Below are positions 6,884-13,180 of a stretch of 18,733 nucleotides of DNA, piece after piece. Made by a program: the position numbers and the translations under genes. This DNA comes from RUG626 sp964411785 (GTDB lineage: Bacteria; Bacillota; Clostridia; Oscillospirales; Oscillospiraceae): assembly GCA_964411785.1 (NCBI GenBank), contig CAYPMJ010000029.1, forward strand, positions 1 through 18,733, in the 5' to 3' direction. The notes under the pieces are model-generated. The model had not been told where the DNA came from and searched no databases. It worked only from the letters and a program-made list of their open reading frames with translations. Position 1 is the stretch's first letter, and every line of letters starts with the position of its first letter.

Positions 6884-6933
6884 CATGAGGCACTGTCCTT
6901 TTGCTGCCAAGAGTGACGAGGTGAAAATCATCT

Positions 6934-8292
6934 GTGAATATTCTGATCGCTGGAAATGGAAAGGTCGGCGCGACGCTTACGAAGCAGCTCGCCTCAGAGG
7001 GGCATAATCTGACGCTTATAGACTCCAACCCCGATGTACTGTCCGCCAGCGTGGAGCGCTACGACGTTCTGTCAGTGCATGGAAACTGTGCGTCAGCCAA
7101 GACACTTAAGGAAGCTGGCGTGGAGAAGGCTGATCTGCTTATCGCCCTTGCGGGGGCAGATGAAATAAATCTGCTGACGTGCATGACAGCTCACTGCCTT
7201 AATCCAAGACTTCATACCATAGCCCGCATACGTGATCCGGAGTACCGGGAACAGGCATATGATATGCGGGCAAGCTTTGCGCTGTCGCTTATAGTAAACC
7301 CGGAAAAACAGGCGGCAGAGGAAATAGAACGACTATTGAAATATCCCGGCTTTCTCCGCCGGGACACCTTCGCCAATGGACAGGTAGAGATTGTGGAATT
7401 GCGCATAGACTCCACAAGCAAGCTCCGTGACGTAACTCTGACGGAGCTTGGCAGCGTGATACACTGTAAGGTGCTGGTGTGTGCGGTTCTCCGTGACGGC
7501 AAGTCCATCACTCCCGCTGGAAACTTCGTGCTGCGGGAGGGTGACCGGGTATTCGTCACTGCTCCGGCAGCCAATATGTCCATCCTGCTTAAAAGCCTTG
7601 GACTTATCACCAGAAAGGTACATAAACTGCTTCTTGCCGGCGGCGACAAGGTGAGCTTTTATCTGGCGTCGGATCTGCTGCGTTCAAACGTCTCCACGAC
7701 GCTGATCGAGCGCGAGAATCGGCGCTGTGTTGCATTGGCTTCGGCGCTGCCGGGTGTAAATGTGGTACATGGCGACGCAGGAAACCAGGACCTGCTTCAA
7801 AGTGAGGGTCTCGCAAGATGTGACGCGTTTGTGACGCTCACAGGTCTTGATGAGCTGAACATTCTCCTCTCCATCTACGCCCGCAAACTGGGAGTGCCTC
7901 AGGTTGTCACAAAGCTTGGCCGCATGGAAAACCCGGTACTGCTGGACAGTCTGCCGCTGGGAAGCCTTGTCTGTCCCAGGGAACTCTGTGCAAACAATAT
8001 TCTCCGTTATGTAAGGGCAATGCAGAACCAGACAGGGGCAGCCGTCACCATACATAAGATCGCTGACAACCAGGCCGAGGCTGTGGAGTTTATTGCCGAT
8101 GACCAGACTCTCCACTGCGGTGAGCCGCTGAAGGACCTGAAGCTGAGGGAGGGAATCCTCATTGTCTCCATTACGCGCGGCGCTAAGACTGAGATACCAA
8201 ACGGTTCATCCAGTTTTCATCGCGGCGACTCCATAGTTGTTGTCACCAGTGGCGACAGGGTACTCCACCAGCTCAACGATATCTTCCAGTAG
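6934..8292 (+). CDS. trkA: TrkA, cytoplasmic NAD(H)-binding regulator of K+ uptake
   Basis: The product has 452 residues, the full-length TrkA type with two tandem RCK units. The GTG start at 6934 lies 10 nt after GAGGTG. The first Rossmann fold has GNGKVG (7-12) and the acidic residue ending strand 2 (LTLID, Asp30). RCK-C lobes follow each Rossmann half, with the GNFVLREGDRVFV and HRGDSIVVVTSGD turns typical of that domain. The second nucleotide motif is degenerate (LLLAGGDKVS, where the last Gly of GxGxxG is Ser), so the second half may bind nucleotide weakly or not at all. TrkA rings sit under the TrkH channel and gate it in response to NAD(H) or ATP/ADP. trkH follows after 8 nt with its ribosome binding site overlapping this stop, so the two are translated as an operon. 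Confidence 0.95.
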   Translation: MNILIAGNGKVGATLTKQLASEGHNLTLIDSNPDVLSASVERYDVLSVHGNCASAKTLKEAGVEKADLLIALAGADEINLLTCMTAHCLNPRLHTIARIRDPEYREQAYDMRASFALSLIVNPEKQAAEEIERLLKYPGFLRRDTFANGQVEIVELRIDSTSKLRDVTLTELGSVIHCKVLVCAVLRDGKSITPAGNFVLREGDRVFVTAPAANMSILLKSLGLITRKVHKLLLAGGDKVSFYLASDLLRSNVSTTLIERENRRCVALASALPGVNVVHGDAGNQDLLQSEGLARCDAFVTLTGLDELNILLSIYARKLGVPQVVTKLGRMENPVLLDSLPLGSLVCPRELCANNILRYVRAMQNQTGAAVTIHKIADNQAEAVEFIADDQTLHCGEPLKDLKLREGILIVSITRGAKTEIPNGSSSFHRGDSIVVVTSGDRVLHQLNDIFQ

Positions 8293-8300
8293 GTGGGGTT

Positions 8301-9752
8301 ATGAACTATAAAATGATGGGGCGCTTTATAGCCCTTATACTCACGGTAGAGGCAGTCTTCATGATCCCCCCGCTTCTGATAGGTGTCTTTGACGGCGACT
8401 CCGGCACGGCTCTTGCATTTCTGTGGAGCATGCTCACAGCTCTTGCGCTGGCTGGCATTCTGGCACTCCTTTCCAGAGGCGCAACAAAAAGCTTCTTTGC
8501 CAAAGAGGGCCTTGTGTGTGTTGGAAGCAGCTGGATAATTCTGTCGCTGGTCGGATGTCTCCCGTTCCTCATCTCAGGCGCCATACCGGGATTTATTGAC
8601 GCACTTTTTGAAATTGTGTCAGGTTTTACCACCACAGGTGCTTCCGTTCTTTCAAATGTTGAAGGTCTGTCGCGCGGTATGCTGTACTGGCGCAGCTTCT
8701 CCCACTGGCTGGGCGGTATGGGGGTACTGGTGTTCCTTCTTGCGATAATACCTGTGAGCGGCCGCAACGACGGCTTTACAATGCACATACTCCGCGCAGA
8801 GAGTCCCGGACCCGACGTGGGTAAGCTTGTCCCGAGAATGCGCCAGACTGCCTCCATATTGTATATCCTTTATGTCGTACTGACTGTACTTGATGTTCTC
8901 TTCCTGTTGGCTGGCAGGATGCCATTCTTTGATGCCCTCTGCACTGCCTTCGGCACTGCCGGTACAGGCGGATTTGGTATTAAAAACGACAGTATGGCGA
9001 GCTACAGCCCGTATCTTCAGAACGTCTGCACTGTGTTTATGCTGCTATTCGGTGTGAACTTCAGCTGTTACTATCTGCTTCTGCTGCGCCATGTGAGAAG
9101 CGTACTGAAGGATGAGGAGCTGAGGCTGTACATTGGAATTGTCCTGTTCTCAATAGTACTGATAACTATGAACGTCCGAAGCATCTACAGCACGCTTGGC
9201 GAGACGATCCGTCACGCCGCGTTTCAGGTCTCCAGCATAATCACCACAACAGGTTTTGCGACCTCTGATTTCAACCAGTGGCCGACCTTTTCAAAGGCGC
9301 TGCTGTTGATACTGATGGTGGTGGGCGCATGCGCCGGTTCAACAGGCGGCGGGATAAAGTGTTCGCGTGTGCTGCTTCTGTTCAAGACGCTGAAACGGAA
9401 TATACAGAAAATCATCCATCCAAGAAGCGTTCAGGTCATACGGGTAAACGGCAAGGTGATGGATGAGCAGGTGATAGCAAACACCAACGCATATCTTGCA
9501 GCATATGTGATAATCGTCCTCATGAGCTTTCTCATTGTCTCTCTGGACGGGCAAGACCTGATCACCAGTTTCTCCGCTGTGCTGGCATGTTTCAATAATA
9601 TCGGGCCGGGGCTGGAGCTTGTGGGCCCGTCGGAGAACTATGCACTGTTCGGAGGCATATCCAAGCTGGTACTCATATTTGATATGCTGGCTGGGCGTCT
9701 TGAGATATTCCCGATACTGACGCTGCTGTCACCTGGGAACTGGAAAAAATGA
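8301..9752 (+). CDS. trkH: TrkH family potassium uptake channel
   Basis: The product has 483 residues, the usual length. It is an integral membrane K+ translocation subunit built of four M1-P-M2 repeats plus two extra N-terminal helices. The four pore segments are visible: SGFTTTGASVLS, GTAGTGGFGIK, ITTTGFATSD and FNNIGPGLE. Each carries the filter glycine that lines K+. Between the second M2 and later helices lie polar loops; GACAGSTGGGIKCSR is the Ser/Gly-rich segment after the third pore that forms the intramembrane gate region in this family. The ATG at 8301 follows AGGTGGGG, which overlaps the trkA stop. TrkA upstream is the partner. The gene after it starts 21 nt downstream and is probably in the same transcript. 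Confidence 0.96.
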   Translation: MNYKMMGRFIALILTVEAVFMIPPLLIGVFDGDSGTALAFLWSMLTALALAGILALLSRGATKSFFAKEGLVCVGSSWIILSLVGCLPFLISGAIPGFIDALFEIVSGFTTTGASVLSNVEGLSRGMLYWRSFSHWLGGMGVLVFLLAIIPVSGRNDGFTMHILRAESPGPDVGKLVPRMRQTASILYILYVVLTVLDVLFLLAGRMPFFDALCTAFGTAGTGGFGIKNDSMASYSPYLQNVCTVFMLLFGVNFSCYYLLLLRHVRSVLKDEELRLYIGIVLFSIVLITMNVRSIYSTLGETIRHAAFQVSSIITTTGFATSDFNQWPTFSKALLLILMVVGACAGSTGGGIKCSRVLLLFKTLKRNIQKIIHPRSVQVIRVNGKVMDEQVIANTNAYLAAYVIIVLMSFLIVSLDGQDLITSFSAVLACFNNIGPGLELVGPSENYALFGGISKLVLIFDMLAGRLEIFPILTLLSPGNWKK

Positions 9753-9773
9753 TAAGGCAGAAAGGAGAAAATT

Positions 9774-11153
9774 ATGGTTTGCAGTAAATGTGGCAGACCG
9801 CTGGAGGCAACTGGAGCCTTTTGCGGCTATTGCGGAGAGCCAATCCCCGGAAGAAGCGCGGCCCGCAAAAATGCGTCCGCACCCCAGGCACCCGCACCTG
9901 CTCCCGGGAGCACTGTTCCCCTTACACCAACGGACAGTCCCGGCGCCACTGTCCCCCTGACACCACAGCAAGGTCCCGGCGCCACCGTCCCCCTCACTCC
10001 ACAGCAAGGTCCAGGCGCCACCGTTCCCCTCACTCCACAGCAAGGTCCCGGCGCCACCGTCCCCCTTACTCCACAGCAAAGTCCCGTCAGCACCGCACCA
10101 GCGTCTGTCTCGAGAGAACGTGCAGTTGAGACAGCGCCACTATCCACAGCGGGCCGTGTCGGTGAAAAGGGGCAGATCTATTCTCAGGGTCTTCCGGAGC
10201 TGAAGCCACAGATACAGCAGATACCCGTATCCCCGATTCCGGAAAAGCCAAAGGTCGCAAAAAGAGGCGCCGGCAAGGCGATCCTGTCTGTGTTTTTAAG
10301 TATCCTTCTGCTGGTGGCGCTCACTGTGTCCACCGCTTTGACAGTGGTCAGAATGTGCCTTAGCGAGGACACCTTGCGTGGATGGATAGAAAAAATGGAA
10401 CCTCAGAACGTCACAATTCCCGGTAAGGATGGGGAGGAGCCGTTGCCGCTTATTGACTACGTCTATGAGGAGCTGCGTGATAGCGAGCAGCTTGGTGAAA
10501 TATCCCGTGAGCAGGTTGAGGCAATACTCGATTCCGACGCTGTAAGCGCGTTCCTGGCTGATGAAGCCAGCGCCTACACTGGCTACATTCTTAAGGGAGA
10601 GGAAAGTGAAGGTATCACGCCGGAGTCCGTAACACAGTTTTTGAAGAATAACGAGGAGGAGCTTCGTCAGGCTGCCAGGGACGCCGGGGTGGAGATGGAG
10701 TTTGATCTGGACTATGACGCTGTCCAGGCAGAGCTTGAGGATTCTATGGGCGATGGCATCACAGTGGATGCACTCGACGAGGACATTATTGAAACAGTGC
10801 GTTTTGTTCTTTCTACACTGTGCATATGCTGCTGTTGGGGAGTGACGGCACTGTTGCTTCTTGGCCTCATCCTGATCAACCGTAAATTTGGCAGCGCTCT
10901 GCTTGGTCACATAGGTATACCTGTTAACGTATCGGGGCTTATTATCCTTTTGCCGACAGTTGCCCTCATAGTCGCACTGGCTATAGCGGAACCCTTTGGC
11001 CAGTCACCTGACTCAATAGTCTGGGAACCGTTCAGGCTCATGAGGTTCCATCTCCTCATTGCCGGCGGCGGTCTTACGCTTACAGGCATTATTCTGCTGA
11101 TTATCCGCGCCATTGTCCGTTCAAGGCGTAAAAAGGCATCTCACATACAGTAA
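9774..11153 (+). CDS. zinc-ribbon membrane protein with tandem Pro-rich repeats
   Basis: The product has 459 residues. The ATG at 9774 lies 6 nt after AAAGGAG. An N-terminal zinc ribbon has Cys3, Cys6, Cys17 and Cys20 (CSKCG, FCGYCGE). A Pro-rich stretch follows with five 12-residue repeats of the type PGATVPLTPQQG (44-103). Residues 104-165 are disordered. A hydrophobic helix spans about 169-193, then a largely acidic loop of about 145 residues, and three more helices (about 343-368, 385-405, 425-447) end in a basic tail. The architecture suggests a cytoplasmic zinc ribbon and linker with an outward-facing acidic domain, if the basic-inside rule holds. Zinc-ribbon membrane proteins of this type are common in Clostridia and mostly uncharacterised. 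It follows trkH by 21 nt, so a link to ion homeostasis is possible but only by context. Confidence 0.85.
   Translation: MVCSKCGRPLEATGAFCGYCGEPIPGRSAARKNASAPQAPAPAPGSTVPLTPTDSPGATVPLTPQQGPGATVPLTPQQGPGATVPLTPQQGPGATVPLTPQQSPVSTAPASVSRERAVETAPLSTAGRVGEKGQIYSQGLPELKPQIQQIPVSPIPEKPKVAKRGAGKAILSVFLSILLLVALTVSTALTVVRMCLSEDTLRGWIEKMEPQNVTIPGKDGEEPLPLIDYVYEELRDSEQLGEISREQVEAILDSDAVSAFLADEASAYTGYILKGEESEGITPESVTQFLKNNEEELRQAARDAGVEMEFDLDYDAVQAELEDSMGDGITVDALDEDIIETVRFVLSTLCICCCWGVTALLLLGLILINRKFGSALLGHIGIPVNVSGLIILLPTVALIVALAIAEPFGQSPDSIVWEPFRLMRFHLLIAGGGLTLTGIILLIIRAIVRSRRKKASHIQ
9903..10082 (+). repeat. five tandem 36-bp repeats inside the zinc-ribbon gene
   Basis: Five in-frame copies of a 36-bp unit encode PGxTVPLTPxxx. 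Copies 2 to 5 are nearly identical in DNA, differing mainly in synonymous positions (CCCGGC or CCAGGC, GTCCCC or GTTCCC). Copy 1 is diverged (PGSTVPLTPTDS). Near-identity at the DNA level implies recent expansion by slippage or recombination. Copy number is probably variable between strains. Confidence 0.95.
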
Positions 11154-11216
11154 GGTGAAACTAAGGCCACCAAGAAGCTTATATCTGTCTCTCAGTCATG
11201 TGCATATAATAAATCT

Positions 11217-11240
11217 CCGGGGGCTGTAAACAGCCCCCGG
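11217..11240 (-). terminator. GC-rich hairpin between convergent genes, probable terminator
   Basis: CCGGGGGCTG (11217-11226) and CAGCCCCCGG (11231-11240) form a perfect 10-bp stem with a TAAA loop. Read on the minus strand the stem is followed by AGATTTATTATAT, which is moderately T-rich. On the plus strand the next bases are GAAGTCAG. It therefore fits better as a minus-strand terminator for the 11245-12455 region. It could still block read-through from the zinc-ribbon gene. An alternative pairing GGGAA (11239-11243)/TTCCC (11251-11255) competes with it. Confidence 0.55.
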
Positions 11241-11244
11241 GAAG

Positions 11245-11391
11245 TCAGATTTCCCACCTCAAATGGTGAGGAGAAATTAATAAGGTTTTTTCTGCTTCCT
11301 GTAACCCTGTCTGGGTTGCCGGAAGCTTTTTGAATCTGCACTGCAGCTCCGCGAGGGTCTCAGGAAATGTCAGAACATTCTGTTCAGCCAT
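11245..11391 (-). CDS. possible 48-residue protein, unrecognised
   Basis: This is a minus-strand frame of 48 codons from ATG at 11391 to TGA at 11245. It has a plausible ribosome binding site: AGAGGT with 8 nt before the ATG. The product begins MAEQNVLTFPETLAELQ and ends ISPHHLRWEI. It has no membrane segment or known motif. The minus-strand hairpin at 11217-11240 lies directly after its stop. Against it, the ORF overlaps a very good plus-strand terminator (11294-11331), whose base pairing alone could explain part of the sequence. I rate it as uncertain. It might also be the remnant of a larger gene. Confidence 0.3.
   Translation of the reverse strand: MAEQNVLTFPETLAELQCRFKKLPATQTGLQEAEKTLLISPHHLRWEI
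11294..11331 (+). terminator. intrinsic terminator, plus strand
   Basis: GCTTCC (11294-11299) pairs with GGAAGC (11321-11326) and GTAACCC (11301-11307) with GGGTTGC (11313-11319), with one mismatch between the two blocks and a 5-nt loop. TTTTT (11327-11331) follows. This is the strongest plus-strand terminator after the zinc-ribbon gene, 141 nt past its stop. The region 11332-11549 holds only a further inverted repeat, GTCTCAG (11357-11363)/CTGAGAC (11395-11401), and no gene on the plus strand. Confidence 0.8.
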
Positions 11392-11549
11392 ATTCTGAGA
11401 CCTCTGTCTATGCTGTCAGTTAAGTATCGTTTATGCTTCTCAATTATTGATTGACGTCAGGGATCCAGAACCCACTGATTCCGGCGGTTGTTTTAACAGG
11501 CGTCCAAGGAGCTTGTTATAATCCCATCCAGGCTGACCTCGCATTTTGA

Positions 11550-12455
11550 CTACACTGACTTCTCTGGCCAATCTAGTCCAAGATATACAGCGGGCTTATC
11601 AAAACTGGTGTCCTCCTTCAGTCGCGCTACGAACAGATCCCCAGGATCAGGCAGAACCCCGTCATACGAGCGCCTAGTCACAAGAAAGCCCACAGTAATT
11701 GTTTTTGTCTCTCCGGGTTCCAGTCGGACCGCTAAGCTATAGTTGCCGGGGTTAAACATGTCGTACTGCGTCTCCGGAGCTTCTGGATCATAGCACTCTC
11801 CATAGCCGGAAAAGAATGCAAAGCCAATTCTATTGCTGTCCATGTTTTGGCTGTCGGCACTCTCGCCCAGATTGTAAAGTTTAAGAAGATTCTGGATGCC
11901 AAACAGATAGGGATCGTAGAAATCCCCCGAACAACCTTCATCCAGTAAAGTCCAGCATGAGCAATCTTTATTTTCCAGCAGGATGTCCACAGTGACCATG
12001 TAGACACCGTCCATAAAGGAGCCGTCCTCTAAAATGAAGTCGCCGTCGAACCTGGACGCATCGTCCTCCTCGGGTGGGTACGGGTGTGTGTAGTATCTGA
12101 TATTGCCTTCCTCGTCGGTTACATCAATTATGTTGTGTCCAGGCACAAAGCTGCCCTCCGGAAGCTCGTCCGCACGCGTAATCACATTCGCCCCGGTAAC
12201 GGTACAAACAAGCTCTCCCTCTTTAATATTGAACACCGTTGAGTCAGATGTATACGTGAACGTACAAGATTCATCCGTATCTTGAGTCACAGTCCCAGCA
12301 ATATTCAGATAGTATTTTCCGGCCGACTCCTCAAACTTCTCTACGTCACCGCTTTCCAATATCTGATCAGAAACAATGGAAGGAACAACGACGACAACAA
12401 GCACAACGAGAAATACAGCCGCAAGTATAATTGTAAGGTACTTCTTATTACGCAT
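11550..12455 (-). CDS. membrane-anchored extracytoplasmic protein, DUF4352/DUF5027-like
   Basis: The product has 301 residues. The ATG at 12455 lies 7 nt after AAAGGA; an upstream in-frame GTG at 12476 has no ribosome binding site. After a basic start (MRNKKY), residues 7-28 form one hydrophobic helix rich in Ile and Val. There is no lipobox Cys, so it is an N-terminal anchor rather than a lipoprotein. The rest is acidic and beta-rich. Near the C-terminus, YSLAVRLEPGETKTITVGFLV and the earlier DGVYMVTVDILLENKD resemble immunoglobulin-like DUF4352/DUF5027 domains of Gram-positive surface proteins. In those families, an alpha/beta strand pair is followed by a Pro-Gly-Glu turn. This match is from memory of the pattern, not a search. 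Function unknown. It stands alone in a gene-poor, AT-richer patch and may be a horizontally acquired gene. Confidence 0.75.
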   Translation of the reverse strand: MRNKKYLTIILAAVFLVVLVVVVVPSIVSDQILESGDVEKFEESAGKYYLNIAGTVTQDTDESCTFTYTSDSTVFNIKEGELVCTVTGANVITRADELPEGSFVPGHNIIDVTDEEGNIRYYTHPYPPEEDDASRFDGDFILEDGSFMDGVYMVTVDILLENKDCSCWTLLDEGCSGDFYDPYLFGIQNLLKLYNLGESADSQNMDSNRIGFAFFSGYGECYDPEAPETQYDMFNPGNYSLAVRLEPGETKTITVGFLVTRRSYDGVLPDPGDLFVARLKEDTSFDKPAVYLGLDWPEKSV

Positions 12456-12478
12456 TTTTAATTCCTTTCTCTTCACAG

Positions 12479-12484
12479 GTTATA
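12479..12484 (-). promoter_or_regulatory. possible -10 box of the 11550-12455 gene
   Basis: On the minus strand TATAAC lies at 12484-12479, giving a transcript start near 12472 and a 17-nt leader that carries AAAGGA. No good -35 box is visible at the right distance. That position is instead occupied by the perfect dyad at 12497-12527, which suggests an activator or repressor site. Confidence 0.3.
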
Positions 12485-12496
12485 AACCCACTATCA

Positions 12497-12527
12497 GCAT
12501 TTAATCCATGCTACATAGATTAAATGC
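12497..12527. promoter_or_regulatory. perfect 10-bp dyad, candidate operator
   Basis: GCATTTAATC (12497-12506) and GATTAAATGC (12518-12527) are perfect inverted repeats separated by 11 nt. A small inner ATG/CAT pairing is also present. The dyad covers the -35 region of the minus-strand membrane-protein gene. No T-tract follows on either strand, so a terminator is unlikely. An AT-rich dyad of this size is typical of a dimeric regulator site. The regulator is not in the window. Confidence 0.5.
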
Positions 12528-12855
12528 AATCCACAAGTTGCCTGTCGATCACAGCTTACAAAACGTAATCATGCCAAACTTAAAAACATACAAGACCTGA
12601 AGCTCAGTGACATCGTTCATCAATACACAATCTGCTTCCTTCGCTCAAAGTATGCCGGATCTACCCTGCCCTGCCCATCGGCATCTACCTCCTCTCTATT
12701 GGCAACGTCAAAGTCTTTGCAAGTTACCCGGAAAGGTCACTTGTCCATATTCTTGAGTAGCTTAATTTTAAGCCATATCCCGGCTTATGACAAGATGCAT
12801 CTTTATAAACGCAGACATCCCTTCCATTCATATATGGCCGGAGAAGACCAGTTTA

Positions 12856-12917
12856 TGACATATTTTTTCAGAATTTTTTTATTTTCAGCACATTGCTGCT
12901 TTTTTGTGACATATTTT
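12856..12917 (+). repeat. direct repeat of TGACATATTTT
   Basis: The 11-base motif TGACATATTTT occurs at 12856-12866 and again at 12907-12917, 51 bp apart, about five helical turns. The second copy is part of a small dyad GACA-TATTT-TGTC. Same-face spacing and the flanking AT richness would fit a DNA-binding protein, but chance in AT-rich DNA is not excluded. Confidence 0.4.
12886..12905 (+). terminator. weak terminator-like hairpin
   Basis: CAGCA (12886-12890) and TGCTG (12894-12898) enclose a CAT triloop, followed by C and a T-run (12900-12905). The 5-bp stem is short, so activity is doubtful. No plus-strand gene precedes it. Confidence 0.25.
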
Positions 12918-13017
12918 GTCTATCATGCGCATAAAACCGGGAGACGCACCAGGGCTGTCTGATACTTATCCTGTCCTCCCTGACCCCTTCATTATATATA
13001 ACGTTGGAAACAGGCCA

Positions 13018-13045
13018 TTTTGGACACCCCAAAAGAAATTTTTTT
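13018..13045 (+). terminator. weak terminator-like hairpin
   Basis: TTTTGG (13018-13023) pairs with CCAAAA (13029-13034) and is followed by GAAA and a run of seven T (13039-13045). It could end an unannotated plus-strand RNA that would also carry the GGGAG/CTCCC pairing at about 12939-12980. No promoter for such an RNA is convincing. Confidence 0.3.
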
Positions 13046-13133
13046 GTAAATTTTTTTCTCATCAAATCTTTATTCAGTGCATTAAATCATTGTTTATGTT
13101 TTAAAAGATTGCATAACATATGTCTGGTCTTTC

Positions 13134-13167
13134 TGACACTCCCCCGCCCGAAGACTGGGGAGTGTCA
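13134..13167 (-). terminator. terminator hairpin of the DUF1624 gene
   Basis: An 11-bp perfect stem TGACACTCCCC (13134-13144)/GGGGAGTGTCA (13157-13167), loop 12 nt. It starts 13 nt after the minus-strand stop. The T-tract is poor on both strands, as with the hairpins at 3873 and 4501. Confidence 0.6.
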
Positions 13168-13180
13168 ATTCATTCAGAGG

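Larger units (their letters stand above)
12528..13133. other. gene-poor, AT-rich intergenic stretch
   Basis: About 600 nt without a convincing gene. It contains a stretch open for 38 codons on the minus strand (12736-12620) that may be a gene remnant, duplicated TGACATATTTT motifs, two weak plus-strand terminator-like elements and long T runs around 12860-13050. The possible plus-strand frames at 12699-12962 and 12916-13104 lack a ribosome binding site and have atypical composition. Confidence 0.6.

Noticed and set aside
4949..6931. Long minus-strand frames opposite pnp (251 and 308 codons)
   Set aside because: They lie wholly opposite pnp, show no recognisable domain, and pnp has full family conservation on the plus strand.
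9903..10082. CRISPR-like array (36-bp repeats)
   Set aside because: The copies are contiguous without unique spacers, are in frame with a good gene and encode a regular 12-residue peptide repeat.
9729..10147. Repeat-bearing open frames on the minus strand and in another plus frame
   Set aside because: They are shadows of the tandem repeats in the zinc-ribbon gene, without ribosome binding sites.
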